Program-made: the position numbers and the translations under genes | Assembly (NCBI GenBank): GCA_002342365.1 | Contig: DDPV01000029.1 | Coordinates: forward strand, 67,653 to 131,652 | DNA from: Burkholderiales bacterium UBA2459 | GTDB lineage: Bacteria > Pseudomonadota > Gammaproteobacteria > Burkholderiales > Burkholderiaceae_E | Length of the DNA stretch: 64,000 nt | Direction of reading: 5' to 3' | Part shown: positions 1-8,493 of the stretch, in pieces | How the letters are laid out: each line of letters starts with the position of its first letter | Position numbering within the stretch: position 1 is the stretch's first letter | The notes under the pieces: model-generated | Seen by the model: only the letters and a program-made list of their open reading frames with translations | Databases searched by the model: none | What the model was told of the DNA's origin: nothing

Positions 1-7
1 TCATGCC

Positions 8-1873
8 ATGCGCCGCGATTCAAGTCAGTCAGTGAGTGTTCCGGTGCCAGACGCCGATGCAAAAAACAAGACGGCCGATGAGCCTTCCGAGCAAAAGCGA
101 CAAGCGCTGCTCAGAAGGCTGTGGCCTTATCTGATTCCTTGGCGTGCGCGGATCGGACTTGCCCTGCTGTTTCTGGTCGCAGCCAAACTGGCCAACATCG
201 CAGTGCCACTGGTACTCAAGGCCATGGTCGACCAACTCGACTTAAAGCCCGGCGATCCCCAAAACCTTTTGGTGGTTCCTGTTGCCTTGCTGATTGCCTA
301 CGCCTGCCTGCGCGTATCGATCACCTTGTTCACCGAGTTGCGCGAGTGGACTTTTTCGCGAGTCACTGAAGGCGTATCGCGCATCTTATCGTTACAAAGT
401 TTCTCACACCTGCTTGAGCTCTCGATGTCTTTTCATCTTCAGCGACGCATGGGTGCTGTCTCACGCGATCTCGAGCGCGGCGCGCGTGGCCTACACACGC
501 TTGTCTCCTACACGGTTTACAGCGTCTTGCCGACTCTTATCGAAATCGGTCTGGTGCTGGGTTATCTGATCTGGCAGTACGAAGCAAGCTTTGCCTGGAT
601 TGCGCTTGTGGCGGTGGGGCTTTATGCTGGCTGGACCGTTAGGATCACCGAGTGGCGCACCGGATTTCGTCGCCAGATGAATGAGCAGGATTCGCGGACA
701 AATGCCCATGCGGTAGACGCGTTGATCAATGTTGAAACCGTCAAGATCTTTGGTAACGAGCACTTTGAGGCAAAGCGCTACGATCAGGGCTTGCTACAAC
801 TGCAAAAGGCCAGCCTGCGCGCGCAGTCTTCGCTTTCTGTGCTCAACCTTGGCCAGAGCCTCATCATTGCGGTTGCGGTCACCCTGATGGTCTGGCGGGC
901 TACTGAAGCAGTCGTTCAGGGCACGATGACGCTTGGCGATCTGGTGCTCGTCAATGCCTTCATGATTCAACTTTATATTCCTTTGAATTTTCTGGGTGTC
1001 CTCTACCGTGAACTCAAGCAAGGCAGCGTGGATGTCGAAAACATGTTTGCCCTGATCGATCAAAAGCAGACGGTGAAAGACAGCCAGAATGCAAAGCCGC
1101 TCAAGCGACCCGCTGAAGGACAGGGCTTATCGCTGGCATTTTGTGCGGTTGATTTTTCCTATGACGGAAAACGCGATGTGCTGCGCGGACTCAGCTTTGA
1201 GGTGCCCGCGGGTGCGCGCTATGCAATCGTCGGTCCGAGCGGGGCGGGGAAGTCAACGATCATGCGCTTGCTTTTTCGCTTCTACGACCCATTGCGAGGT
1301 GCTGTCAAAGTCGATGCCACCGATATACGGACGCTCAGTCAGCAAAGCTTGCGTGCGCAGATTGGTCTTGTGCCGCAAGACACGGTTTTGTTCAACGAAT
1401 CGATACGATATAACATTTTATACGGAAGGCCGGATGCCTCGGATGAGGATGTTCGCGCTGCTGTGCAAGCGGCCCAACTGCAGCCACTTATTGACAGGCT
1501 GGCCCAAGGCCTTGATACGCCGGTCGGCGAGCGCGGCTTGAAGCTTTCGGGGGGCGAAAAACAAAGGGTGGCGATTGCACGCATGCTGCTTAAAAATCCG
1601 CCTATCTTGCTGCTTGATGAAGCAACTTCTGCGCTTGACTCACACAATGAGCAGGCGGTACAGGAGGCACTTAACCGTGCTGCGCAAGGTCGCACCACCT
1701 TGGTGATTGCGCATCGCTTATCCACGGTGGTGGATGCCGACCGGATTCTTGTGCTCGATGAGGGGCGCGTGCTTGAATCGGGTACCCATGAGCAATTGCT
1801 CGCGCAGGCTGGACTGTACGCAAGCTTGTGGACCAGACAGCAACAACAGCCTTCACCAGCAGAGTTACCATAG
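8..1873 (+). CDS. ABC exporter, fused permease and ATPase, Atm1/HMT1 type
   Basis: A 621-residue half-transporter that should work as a homodimer in the inner membrane. The N-terminal two thirds are hydrophobic with several membrane segments (from about residue 45). The C-terminal third is an ABC ATPase: Walker A GPSGAGKS near residue 409, signature LSGGEKQRVAIAR near 513, Walker [12 protein letters not shown] just after, and the switch histidine in VIAHRLST. The NVETVKIFGNE segment in the membrane domain is typical of the Atm1/HMT1 group, whose members export glutathione-linked iron-sulfur precursors or metal conjugates. The substrate here is inference. Only seven bases precede the chosen ATG, so the promoter and upstream neighbours are outside the window, and another in-window ATG at base 3 lies out of frame. 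Confidence 0.9.
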   Translation: MRRDSSQSVSVPVPDADAKNKTADEPSEQKRQALLRRLWPYLIPWRARIGLALLFLVAAKLANIAVPLVLKAMVDQLDLKPGDPQNLLVVPVALLIAYACLRVSITLFTELREWTFSRVTEGVSRILSLQSFSHLLELSMSFHLQRRMGAVSRDLERGARGLHTLVSYTVYSVLPTLIEIGLVLGYLIWQYEASFAWIALVAVGLYAGWTVRITEWRTGFRRQMNEQDSRTNAHAVDALINVETVKIFGNEHFEAKRYDQGLLQLQKASLRAQSSLSVLNLGQSLIIAVAVTLMVWRATEAVVQGTMTLGDLVLVNAFMIQLYIPLNFLGVLYRELKQGSVDVENMFALIDQKQTVKDSQNAKPLKRPAEGQGLSLAFCAVDFSYDGKRDVLRGLSFEVPAGARYAIVGPSGAGKSTIMRLLFRFYDPLRGAVKVDATDIRTLSQQSLRAQIGLVPQDTVLFNESIRYNILYGRPDASDEDVRAAVQAAQLQPLIDRLAQGLDTPVGERGLKLSGGEKQRVAIARMLLKNPPILLLDEATSALDSHNEQAVQEALNRAAQGRTTLVIAHRLSTVVDADRILVLDEGRVLESGTHEQLLAQAGLYASLWTRQQQQPSPAELP

Positions 1874-1896
1874 GCAGCATCAAAGGAGAGTCAGGT

Positions 1897-3003
1897 ATGA
1901 GCGAACAGTACGATACTGCAAGCGCGAAGCAGACCCCTCGCGGGCCGCATCGAATCGCGGTGCTTGCGGGCGATGGCATCGGTAAAGAAGTCATGCCTGA
2001 GGCGCTTTTGGTGCTTGAGGCTGTCGCTTCGCGTTTTGATATTGCGCTTGCGATGGATCACTTTGATTTCGCAAGCTGCGATTACTATGCGCAACACGGC
2101 CGCATGATGCCCGAGGATTGGAAAGCGCAGATCGGATCACACGATGCGATTTTTTTCGGCGCTGTGGGTTGGCCGGCTACGGTGCCTGACCATGTGTCGC
2201 TTTGGGGCTCGCTGCTGTTGTTTCGACGCGAGTTTGATCAATACATCAACCTGCGTCCGGTGCGTCTGATGCCTGGTGTGCCTTCGCCGTTGGCCAATCG
2301 CAAGCCGGGCGATATTGATTTTTACGTCGTTCGGGAGAACACCGAAGGCGAGTATTCATCGGTGGGCGGCAAGGCCTTTCCTGGAACTGAGCGCGAGTTT
2401 GTGCTCCAGGAGGCGATCTTCACCCGCTACGGCGTGGATCGTGTGCTGCGATTTGCCTTTGAGCTGGCTGCCAAAAGGCCGCGCCGCAAACTCACTTCAG
2501 CGACCAAGAGCAACGGTATTTCGATTTCCATGCCTTATTGGGACGAACGGGTGGCTGCGATGCAGCCTGATTACCCTCAGGTTCATGTTGATAAATATCA
2601 TATCGATATACTAACTGCCCACTTTGTGCGAAACCCGGATTGGTTTGATGTGGTGGTGGCATCCAACCTGTTTGGCGATATCTTGTCGGATCTTGGGCCT
2701 GCATGCACCGGAACCATCGGCATTGCACCGTCGGCCAACATCAATCCTGAGCGTCGCTTTCCCTCGCTTTTTGAACCGGTGCATGGATCGGCCCCGGATA
2801 TTTACGGGAAGTCGATTGCCAATCCAATCGGGCAGATCTGGTCTGCCGCGCTTATGCTTGAACATTTGGGTTATTCGGATGCGCATGATTCAATAGTTAA
2901 AGCGATCGAAACGGTGACCGAACATGGGCCACGCACACCGGACATGGGTGGCAAGGCAAAAACCAGCGATCTTGGAAAGGCTGTTGTTCAAGCTCTCGTC
3001 TGA
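1897..3003 (+). CDS. ttuC: Tartrate dehydrogenase/decarboxylase, TtuC-like
   Basis: A 368-residue NAD-dependent beta-decarboxylating dehydrogenase of the isopropylmalate/tartrate dehydrogenase family. The motif VVVASNLFGDILSDLGP holds the metal-binding aspartates, and EPVHGSAPDIYGKSIANP is the family nucleotide-loop signature near the C-terminus. The sequence FYVVRENTEGEYS and the tail with TPDMGGKAKTSDLGKAV resemble tartrate dehydrogenases more than LeuB. The start at 1897 has a good ribosome site (aaaggagag at 1882-1890); the open frame extends upstream into the ABC gene but without support. The next gene, a glycerate kinase of the TtuD family, begins 11 bases later, which supports tartrate to glycerate catabolism. 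A related malate or isopropylmalate activity is possible. Confidence 0.85.
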   Translation: MSEQYDTASAKQTPRGPHRIAVLAGDGIGKEVMPEALLVLEAVASRFDIALAMDHFDFASCDYYAQHGRMMPEDWKAQIGSHDAIFFGAVGWPATVPDHVSLWGSLLLFRREFDQYINLRPVRLMPGVPSPLANRKPGDIDFYVVRENTEGEYSSVGGKAFPGTEREFVLQEAIFTRYGVDRVLRFAFELAAKRPRRKLTSATKSNGISISMPYWDERVAAMQPDYPQVHVDKYHIDILTAHFVRNPDWFDVVVASNLFGDILSDLGPACTGTIGIAPSANINPERRFPSLFEPVHGSAPDIYGKSIANPIGQIWSAALMLEHLGYSDAHDSIVKAIETVTEHGPRTPDMGGKAKTSDLGKAVVQALV

Positions 3004-3014
3004 GCGAAGCGTCG

Positions 3015-4340
3015 ATGTTGTTTGCTCCGCGCGAAGCTTTGCTTGAGAGTTTTCACTGCGCACTGCGTGCTGCTGATCCCGCGCTTGCTTTCTCAAGGCT
3101 CAGGTTAAGAACTGCCCGCGGGCGTAATCTGGTCGTCGGTGCCGGAAAAGCCTCGGCGCATATGGCCCTTGCGCTTGAGCGAAGCTGGCCGCAAGAAGCT
3201 CTGCAAAGTCTCTCGGGCTTGGTGCTCACGCGCTATGGTCATGCGGTCTCCTGCAGCCAAATCGAGGTGCTCGAGGCGGCGCATCCAATACCGGATGCTG
3301 CCGGGCTTGAGGCTGCAAGCCGGGTGCTCGCGCTGGCTGCCAGCCTGCAAGCGGGCGATCAGCTGATCGCTCTTTTTTCAGGGGGCGGATCGGCTTTGTT
3401 GAGTTTGCCGGTTGAAGGCATCACGCTTGAGGACTTGCGCACGCTTACAGTCCAGTTGCTGGCAAGCGGCGCACCGATTCAGGCAATGAATGTTGTCCGC
3501 AAGCATCTCTCCAGGCTTCAAGGAGGCCGACTCGCTCAGCTTGCAAGCGCGCGTGGTGCACAAATCAGTGCCTATCTCATTTCGGATGTGGCAGGCGATG
3601 AGCCCTCGGCCATCGCCTCCGGGCCATGCAGTCCAGATCCAAGCACCTATCAGGATGCGCTCGATGTGCTTCATCAATGGCAAATCCGAGCGCCGCAAAG
3701 CGTGTGGGTGCATCTTCAAGCTGGAGCACGGGGCAATCGTCCCGAAACTCCCAAGGCCGATGCGGCTTGCTTCCACGGCCTGCACCAGGAAGTGATCGCT
3801 GCGCCGGGTCAGAGCCTGCGCGCGGCGGCCCAATTCTGGCAGGAGCAGGGGGTGCGGCCGCTTATTCTGGGTGACACGGTAACCGGTGAGGCTTCGCAAG
3901 TGGCGCTGGTGATGGCAGCCTTGGTGCGTGAGGCGCTTAGCGCAAACAACCCAAGCTTCAAGCCGCCCCTTGTCTTGCTCAGCGGCGGCGAGTGCACCGT
4001 CAATTTAAGCGGGCTTGAGCAAGCGCAGATCGCAAAACATCCGCCGCGCGGTGGCCGTTGCAGCGAGTTTTTGCTGGCCCTTTTGGAGGCAATCGGGCAG
4101 CAGCCCCGGGTTTATGCCCTGGCAGCTGATACCGACGGGATCGATGGTTCGCAAGATAACGCCGGTGCCTGTTTTGACCCGCAAAGCCTCATGCGTGCGC
4201 AAGCAAAAGGTTTGCGTATCAGGGACTATCTGCTTGCCCATGACGCTTGGGGCTTTTTTCAAGCCAGCGATGATTTGATCTACACCGGTCCGACCGGAAC
4301 CAATGTCAACGATTTCCGGGCTATCCTGATTACGGAATGA
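3015..4340 (+). CDS. ttuD: Glycerate 2-kinase / hydroxypyruvate reductase family protein (MOFRL), TtuD-like
   Basis: A 441-residue protein of the GckA/TtuD family, named in databases either glycerate 2-kinase or hydroxypyruvate reductase. The N-terminal kinase-like domain shows VVGAGKASAHMALALE near residue 40 and the glycine-rich FSGGGSALLSLPVEGITLEDL. The C-terminal MOFRL domain shows LSGGECTV, ALAADTDGIDGSQDNAGACFD and the closing GPTGTNVNDFRAILI. It follows the tartrate dehydrogenase gene with an 11-base gap, so both are probably one operon feeding tartrate-derived glycerate into glycolysis. The biochemical label is uncertain because the family has been given both activities. Confidence 0.88.
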   Translation: MLFAPREALLESFHCALRAADPALAFSRLRLRTARGRNLVVGAGKASAHMALALERSWPQEALQSLSGLVLTRYGHAVSCSQIEVLEAAHPIPDAAGLEAASRVLALAASLQAGDQLIALFSGGGSALLSLPVEGITLEDLRTLTVQLLASGAPIQAMNVVRKHLSRLQGGRLAQLASARGAQISAYLISDVAGDEPSAIASGPCSPDPSTYQDALDVLHQWQIRAPQSVWVHLQAGARGNRPETPKADAACFHGLHQEVIAAPGQSLRAAAQFWQEQGVRPLILGDTVTGEASQVALVMAALVREALSANNPSFKPPLVLLSGGECTVNLSGLEQAQIAKHPPRGGRCSEFLLALLEAIGQQPRVYALAADTDGIDGSQDNAGACFDPQSLMRAQAKGLRIRDYLLAHDAWGFFQASDDLIYTGPTGTNVNDFRAILITE

Positions 4341-4342
4341 AT

Positions 4343-4430
4343 GTTTTGAATCAATGCTCTTGAATCAGAGTTTTGAATCAATGCTTTTGAAACAAAGTTT
4401 TGAATTAATTTATTTAATCAATGCTCTTAT
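4343..4430 (+). repeat. AT-rich 27-bp imperfect tandem repeat upstream of pyrC
   Basis: Units start at 4343, 4370 and 4397, each opening with gttttgaat. The first two (27 bases each) differ at only a few positions and the third is degenerate. The tract is strikingly AT-rich against a GC-rich background and fills the gap between the glycerate kinase stop and pyrC. A TATAAA hexamer lies just downstream at 4435-4440 and could be a -10 element for pyrC, though I see no convincing -35. Confidence 0.7.
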
Positions 4431-4483
4431 CAAATATAAACTGAAAGCTTTTTGATACCGATCCAAATAATGGAGCATCATGA

Positions 4484-5692
4484 ATGACCGATGAAACGCT
4501 TGCGAATCAGGCGGATCAAGCCACTGATGCAATCGTTTGTGATTTACCAGACGATTGGCATTTGCATTTGCGAGACGGCGAAGCGATGCAAAGCGTGGTC
4601 TTGGCCACAGCGCTGCAGTTTGGTCGTGCCATCGTCATGCCCAATCTCAAACCTCCGGTTTGTTCGGTATCTGATGCGCTTTCTTATCGCCAGCGTATCG
4701 TGCAGGCACTCGCTGTGATGATCGATCAAACGATCAGGCGCTTAGAGAGATCAGCCGTACCCGAGGATCGCGACAAGCAGCTTTTCTTTAATCAGCCGCA
4801 GGCCACTGTGGCGTGGATGATCGAGCAATTGCACCAGGCGGCAGGCTTTGAACCGTTGATGACGCTTTATTTGACCGACCAAACCAGTCCCCAGGATATC
4901 GACCAGGCGGTTGAATCAGCATGGGTGCGTGCAGTCAAGTTGTATCCGGCTGGCGCAACAACCCATTCGGATGCCGGCGTGAGGGCGATCAAAAGCCTGG
5001 AGCCGGTTTTTGAGCGCATGCAAAAGCGAGGCTTGCCGCTTCTCATCCATGGTGAAGTGACCGATCCCGCAGTCGATGTTTTTGAACGCGAAGCCGTCTT
5101 TATTGATCGGGTGCTGATCGATTTGAGGCAACAGTTTCCTGCGCTTCGTATCGTGTTTGAGCACATCACAACGCAAGAGGCCGCTGAATTTGTTCGCGAT
5201 GCCGAAGGCCCGATTGCAGCCACGATTACCCCGCAACATTTGCTCTACAACCGCAATGCAATTTTCAGCGGAGGCCTTCGGCCGCACTGGTATTGCCTTC
5301 CGGTATTGAAAAAAGAACGACATCGCCTGGCACTGCTTGCCGCTGCAACATCTGGGTCACCGAAGTTTTTTCTCGGTACCGACTCCGCGCCCCACGCCAC
5401 CCACTTGAAAGAGCACGCGGCAGCATGTGCTGGATGTTATAGCGCACCGCATGCACTGGCGCTTTACGCCAGCGCTTTTGAGGCGGCCAACGCGCTTGCG
5501 GCTTTTCCGGGCTTTGCCGCTGCGCACGGTGCAGCGTTTTATGGGCTTGACGCCCATCGGCGCAAGATCCGGCTGGTGAAGGCGGCTTGTGAGATACCCG
5601 AGCGGATGGCGTTTGGAAGCGGGCAACATATCGTGCCGCTGGCAAGCGGTGAGACGCTTAGCTGGCGTTATGACGGCTTTATATCCGCCTGA
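4484..5692 (+). CDS. pyrC: Dihydroorotase, class II, with an insertion
   Basis: Catalyses reversible cyclisation of carbamoyl-aspartate to dihydroorotate in pyrimidine synthesis. The zinc ligands are visible: HLHLRD (His26, His28), the carbamylated lysine in RAVKLYPAGATT, LLIHGEVTD, VFEHITT and the catalytic aspartate in FLGTDSAPHATHLKE. At 402 residues it is longer than the roughly 350 of the E. coli enzyme. The excess is a short N-terminal extension plus an insertion near residues 77-120, between YRQRIVQAL and FEPLMTLYLTD, where E. coli has only a few residues. GGAG at 4472-4475 fits the ATG at 4484. The next gene overlaps its 3' end by 23 bases. Confidence 0.95.
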   Translation: MTDETLANQADQATDAIVCDLPDDWHLHLRDGEAMQSVVLATALQFGRAIVMPNLKPPVCSVSDALSYRQRIVQALAVMIDQTIRRLERSAVPEDRDKQLFFNQPQATVAWMIEQLHQAAGFEPLMTLYLTDQTSPQDIDQAVESAWVRAVKLYPAGATTHSDAGVRAIKSLEPVFERMQKRGLPLLIHGEVTDPAVDVFEREAVFIDRVLIDLRQQFPALRIVFEHITTQEAAEFVRDAEGPIAATITPQHLLYNRNAIFSGGLRPHWYCLPVLKKERHRLALLAAATSGSPKFFLGTDSAPHATHLKEHAAACAGCYSAPHALALYASAFEAANALAAFPGFAAAHGAAFYGLDAHRRKIRLVKAACEIPERMAFGSGQHIVPLASGETLSWRYDGFISA

Positions 5693-6590
5693 TGCCGACA
5701 GGGATTTTCTCCATCCCTGGTGGCAGCCGGTTCGCGCCGATCTGCGAAGCCTTCTGGCCCTCACTGAGCCTGGCTTGCAGCTTGCCTGGCTTAACGAGCA
5801 GGCCCAGTTGCGTGCCTGCCGAAACGGTCAAGGTAAGACAATTACCTTTATCGATCAGGCGGCTTGGTCAGGGGCCGGCTATGAATTCTGGATCGATCAG
5901 CATGCGCAAGTGCCCACAAGAATGAGCGGTCATGGCCGCTGGCATGATGTGTTCAACGCGCTTTGCTGGTTGCGATGGCCCCTGGCCAAGGCGCAACTCA
6001 ATCGGATGCATGCGCAATCGGCGCCTGCTCAGCCTGGCACCCGCGGTCCGATGCGGGATAAAGCAACCTTGATCGATGAGCAAGCGCTGATTTGGCTGCC
6101 TTCCGATCCCGCGCTTTGCGAGGCGCTGCGTGCCGGCGACTGGAAGCGTTTGTTTTGGGCCGAACGCTGGCGTTGGGCTCAGGCGCAACATCAAAAGCGG
6201 CTCTTGGTGTTCGGGCACGCGCTTTTTGAGAAGTGTCTTGCGCCCTACAAGGCGCTGACTGCCCATGTGTTGATTCTTTCGGGACTGGAACGCGATAAAC
6301 CCTTGGCTGCCGATCGGGTCGATGCCTTGCTCGCCGAAAGGCTTAGCGACGCGATCCAAGCCGGGTTGCACCACGCCGGGTTACGCCACGACGGGTCACA
6401 GCAAGCCGGGTCACAGCAAGCAGGGTCACAGCAAGCCGGGTTAAAAGTTGGCAGTGAACTTGTGCTTTATCCGCTCCCTGTACTCGGTGTGCCGGGATGG
6501 CATGAAGACAATCAGCATCAGGCCTTTTATGATGACCCCCAGGTGTTTCGGCTGACCAAGGCCAGGGCATCAGGGCCAAGCTCGGCGTAG
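5670..6590 (+). CDS. DUF3025 domain protein
   Basis: A 306-residue protein with the DUF3025 pattern: HPWWQPVRADLRSL near the N-terminus, then YEFWIDQHAQVPTR and WHDVFNALCWLRWPLAKAQLNRMHA, and a conserved FGHALFEKCLAPYKALTAHVL segment. The function of the family is unknown to me. The ATG at 5670 overlaps pyrC by 23 bases, so the two are probably translated together. The C-terminal part contains five 15-base tandem repeats (6363-6437) coding for AGSQQ-like units, an insertion absent from the conserved domain. Confidence 0.8.
   Translation: MTALYPPDADRDFLHPWWQPVRADLRSLLALTEPGLQLAWLNEQAQLRACRNGQGKTITFIDQAAWSGAGYEFWIDQHAQVPTRMSGHGRWHDVFNALCWLRWPLAKAQLNRMHAQSAPAQPGTRGPMRDKATLIDEQALIWLPSDPALCEALRAGDWKRLFWAERWRWAQAQHQKRLLVFGHALFEKCLAPYKALTAHVLILSGLERDKPLAADRVDALLAERLSDAIQAGLHHAGLRHDGSQQAGSQQAGSQQAGLKVGSELVLYPLPVLGVPGWHEDNQHQAFYDDPQVFRLTKARASGPSSA
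6363..6437 (+). repeat. 15-bp in-frame tandem repeat inside the DUF3025 gene
   Basis: Five consecutive 15-base units, each beginning gggt, start at 6363, 6378, 6393, 6408 and 6423. The last three are nearly identical. The unit length keeps the reading frame and encodes repeats of the form G-S-Q-Q-A, so copy number could vary without breaking the gene. Confidence 0.85.
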
Positions 6591-6736
6591 CATGCGATGG
6601 CGGGTTACCTGAAAGTTTGTCGTTCGAAAGTTGGTCATTCGAAGGTCAGGCATTCGATGACTTGTTGTTGACGATCGATCGCAGGCCTGATGGCGATCGC
6701 AATTCCGCGCTTTTCTTTCATGAAGGAGTCCTTGCG

Positions 6737-7720
6737 ATGCATATGATTGTGACCGGCGGGGCCGGTTTTCTGGGCCAGCAATGTATTGCGCGCTTGCTTC
6801 AAGCTGAGAGCTTTGCGCTGGCGCCTGAAGCAGCCCAGCCAATTCGAGCCTTGACAGCCTTTGATGTGGTCGAGGGTGATTACCAGCACCCGAAACTTCG
6901 CTATGTGGTGGGCGATATTGCCGATCCGCACCAGGTCAGCGCCCTTTTTCGGGATGACACCGCGGCAATCATCCATCTGGCTGCTGTGGTTAGCGGCACG
7001 GCCGAAGCCAACTTTGACCTGGGCATGCGCGTCAACCTCGATGGCATCCGCAACCTGCTGCAGGCGGCAAGGGCGCAGGCGAAACCGATCCGATTGCTTT
7101 TTGCAAGCTCAATTGCGGTTTTTGGGGGGGAGCTGCCTGAGGTGGTACGCGATGAGACCACACCGACGCCCCAGGGTTCGTACGGGATCCAGAAATACAT
7201 CGGCGAGCAATTGGTGCAGGATTACAGCCGCAAGGGTTTTATCGACGGACGCTCGGTACGGATACCGACGGTGGTTGTTCGCCCGGGAAAACCAAACGGC
7301 GCCGCTTCGGGTTTTGCCTCCAACATTATCCGCGAACCCTTGGCCGGTCGTCGCGTTGTCTTGCCGGTTGATCCCGCCACCGCCATGTGGGTGGCATCGC
7401 CGCGCGCGGTGGTGACGATGTTGATGCATGCCTTAAGCCTTGCACCCGAGCTCTGGGGCTGGAATCGGGCGATCAATCTCCCAGGGCTGACGGTTACGAT
7501 GCATGAGGAAATCGCAGCGCTTGCCAAAGTCGCTGGTCAGGAGCCTTTGTCGCTGATCGAGCAGCGTCCCGATCCGTCGATTCTCAGGCTTGTCAACACC
7601 TGGGCGTCCCGATTCGATACCGCGCGTGCGCTTGCCATGGGGTTTACCGCCGACGATGATGTTGAGGCGATCGTTCGTGCCTATGTGGAGGATCATCCGG
7701 AGGCGATTCACAAACTTTGA
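6737..7720 (+). CDS. NAD-dependent epimerase/dehydrogenase, D-erythronate dehydrogenase (DenD) type
   Basis: A 327-residue short-chain extended dehydrogenase. The Rossmann motif TGGAGFLG is at the N-terminus, the catalytic pair is in YGIQKYIGEQL (YxxxK), and the substrate-lobe segments RIPTVVVRPGKPNGAASGFASNIIREPLAG and NLPGLTVT match the DenD subgroup that oxidises D-erythronate. The start at 6737 is set by gaaggagtc at 6722-6730; the upstream open frame has no ribosome site. It stands between a DUF3025 gene and rnpB with no catabolic partner, so the substrate is a family inference. Confidence 0.8.
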   Translation: MHMIVTGGAGFLGQQCIARLLQAESFALAPEAAQPIRALTAFDVVEGDYQHPKLRYVVGDIADPHQVSALFRDDTAAIIHLAAVVSGTAEANFDLGMRVNLDGIRNLLQAARAQAKPIRLLFASSIAVFGGELPEVVRDETTPTPQGSYGIQKYIGEQLVQDYSRKGFIDGRSVRIPTVVVRPGKPNGAASGFASNIIREPLAGRRVVLPVDPATAMWVASPRAVVTMLMHALSLAPELWGWNRAINLPGLTVTMHEEIAALAKVAGQEPLSLIEQRPDPSILRLVNTWASRFDTARALAMGFTADDDVEAIVRAYVEDHPEAIHKL

Positions 7721-7833
7721 GTTGATCCGCAAGATTTGGGCTGCAAGGACTTCGCGCCCTGAAGTGCGCGTCCTGAACCTCGCGTCCTGAACTGCGCGCC
7801 TTGGACTTGTCGTCTTCGGGACGATAAAGGCGT

Positions 7834-7839
7834 TACACT
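7834..7839 (+). promoter_or_regulatory. Possible -10 element of rnpB
   Basis: TACACT stands about 8 bases before the predicted 5' end of RNase P RNA, the expected distance for a -10 hexamer. No clear -35 hexamer is seen at the right spacing, so this is tentative. Confidence 0.35.
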
Positions 7840-7847
7840 GATCAAGG

Positions 7848-8267
7848 AAAGTGGGTCGGACGATCGCTGGGGCCGAAAGGCCACCAGAGGAAGGTCCGGA
7901 CTCCATTGGATAGGGTGCTGGCTAACGGCCAGGCGCAGCGAGTTGCGGTTGTCTTCGGTCAGCCAAAACCCAAGGCGACGGAAAGTGGCACAGAAAACAA
8001 ACCGCCCGCTGGGTTTCGGCCCCGCGGGTAAGGGTGAAAAGGTGGGGTAAGAGCCCACCGCGGCGCTGGCGACAGCGCTGGCAGGCCAAACCCCACCCGG
8101 AGCAACACCAAATAGGCATACGCGTGCCTGCCTTGCGGCAAGCCCACCGATGATCCGTCGGTGTTTGCGTATGTGGGTAGGTGGCTTGAGCGCGCTTGCA
8201 AGGGTGCGCCCAGAGGAATGATCGTCAGGCTTTTAGCCCTACAGAATCCGGCCTACAGACCCGCTTT
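7848..8267 (+). ncRNA. rnpB: RNase P RNA, class A
   Basis: The catalytic RNA that trims tRNA 5' leaders. The 5' end holds the conserved P4/CR-I region (gtgggtcggacgatcgc followed by gaggaaggtccggactcca), and the 3' end carries acagaatccggcctacagac, the matching CR-V/P4 strand. The terminal helix P1 can be read directly: aaagtgggtc at 7848 pairs with gacccgcttt at 8257-8266, with one G-U pair. The central region has gggtaagggtgaaaaggtggggtaagagcccaccgc-type elements of the specificity domain. It lies on the same strand as the cell-division cluster and just before it. Confidence 0.93.
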
Positions 8268-8317
8268 CCCCCCAACCAAACGCCCCCTGACAACCGACTT
8301 ATTCGGGGTCATTTGAC

Positions 8318-8346
8318 TTGACCCGACCAACCCTTTTCCGTAAAGT
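8318..8346 (+). promoter_or_regulatory. Promoter of the mraZ-ftsZ division and cell-wall cluster
   Basis: A -35 hexamer TTGACC (8318-8323) and a -10 hexamer TAAAGT (8341-8346) are separated by exactly 17 bases. An overlapping TTGACT at 8313 is an alternative -35. It stands about 150 bases before mraZ and overlaps the first MraZ repeat. Confidence 0.65.
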
Positions 8347-8379
8347 GGCAAATAGTAGGAAAAAGTGGCAAAAAGTGGT
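8345..8379 (+). promoter_or_regulatory. MraZ operator: four GTGG-type repeats at 10-bp intervals
   Basis: GTGGC at 8345, GTAGG at 8355, GTGGC at 8365 and GTGGT at 8375 lie exactly 10 bases apart with A-rich spacers. MraZ, a ring-shaped AbrB-like regulator, is known to bind direct repeats of this kind with about 5-base spacers in front of its own gene. The first repeat overlaps the -10 hexamer, which suggests autorepression. Confidence 0.75.
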
Positions 8380-8493
8380 GCACATGACGGTATCCGGTGG
8401 CAATCGGTTGCCGCATCCTGCGCCCGGTGGCGGCAATTGGCTTAACAAAGGCGGGGTAAGCGTGCACACGGGAGGCCGGGTGCGCCGATCAAG

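Noticed and set aside
8271..8317. Possible rnpB terminator
   Set aside because: Only a four-base stem (ccga/tcgg) is visible and no T-tract, so I could not support one.
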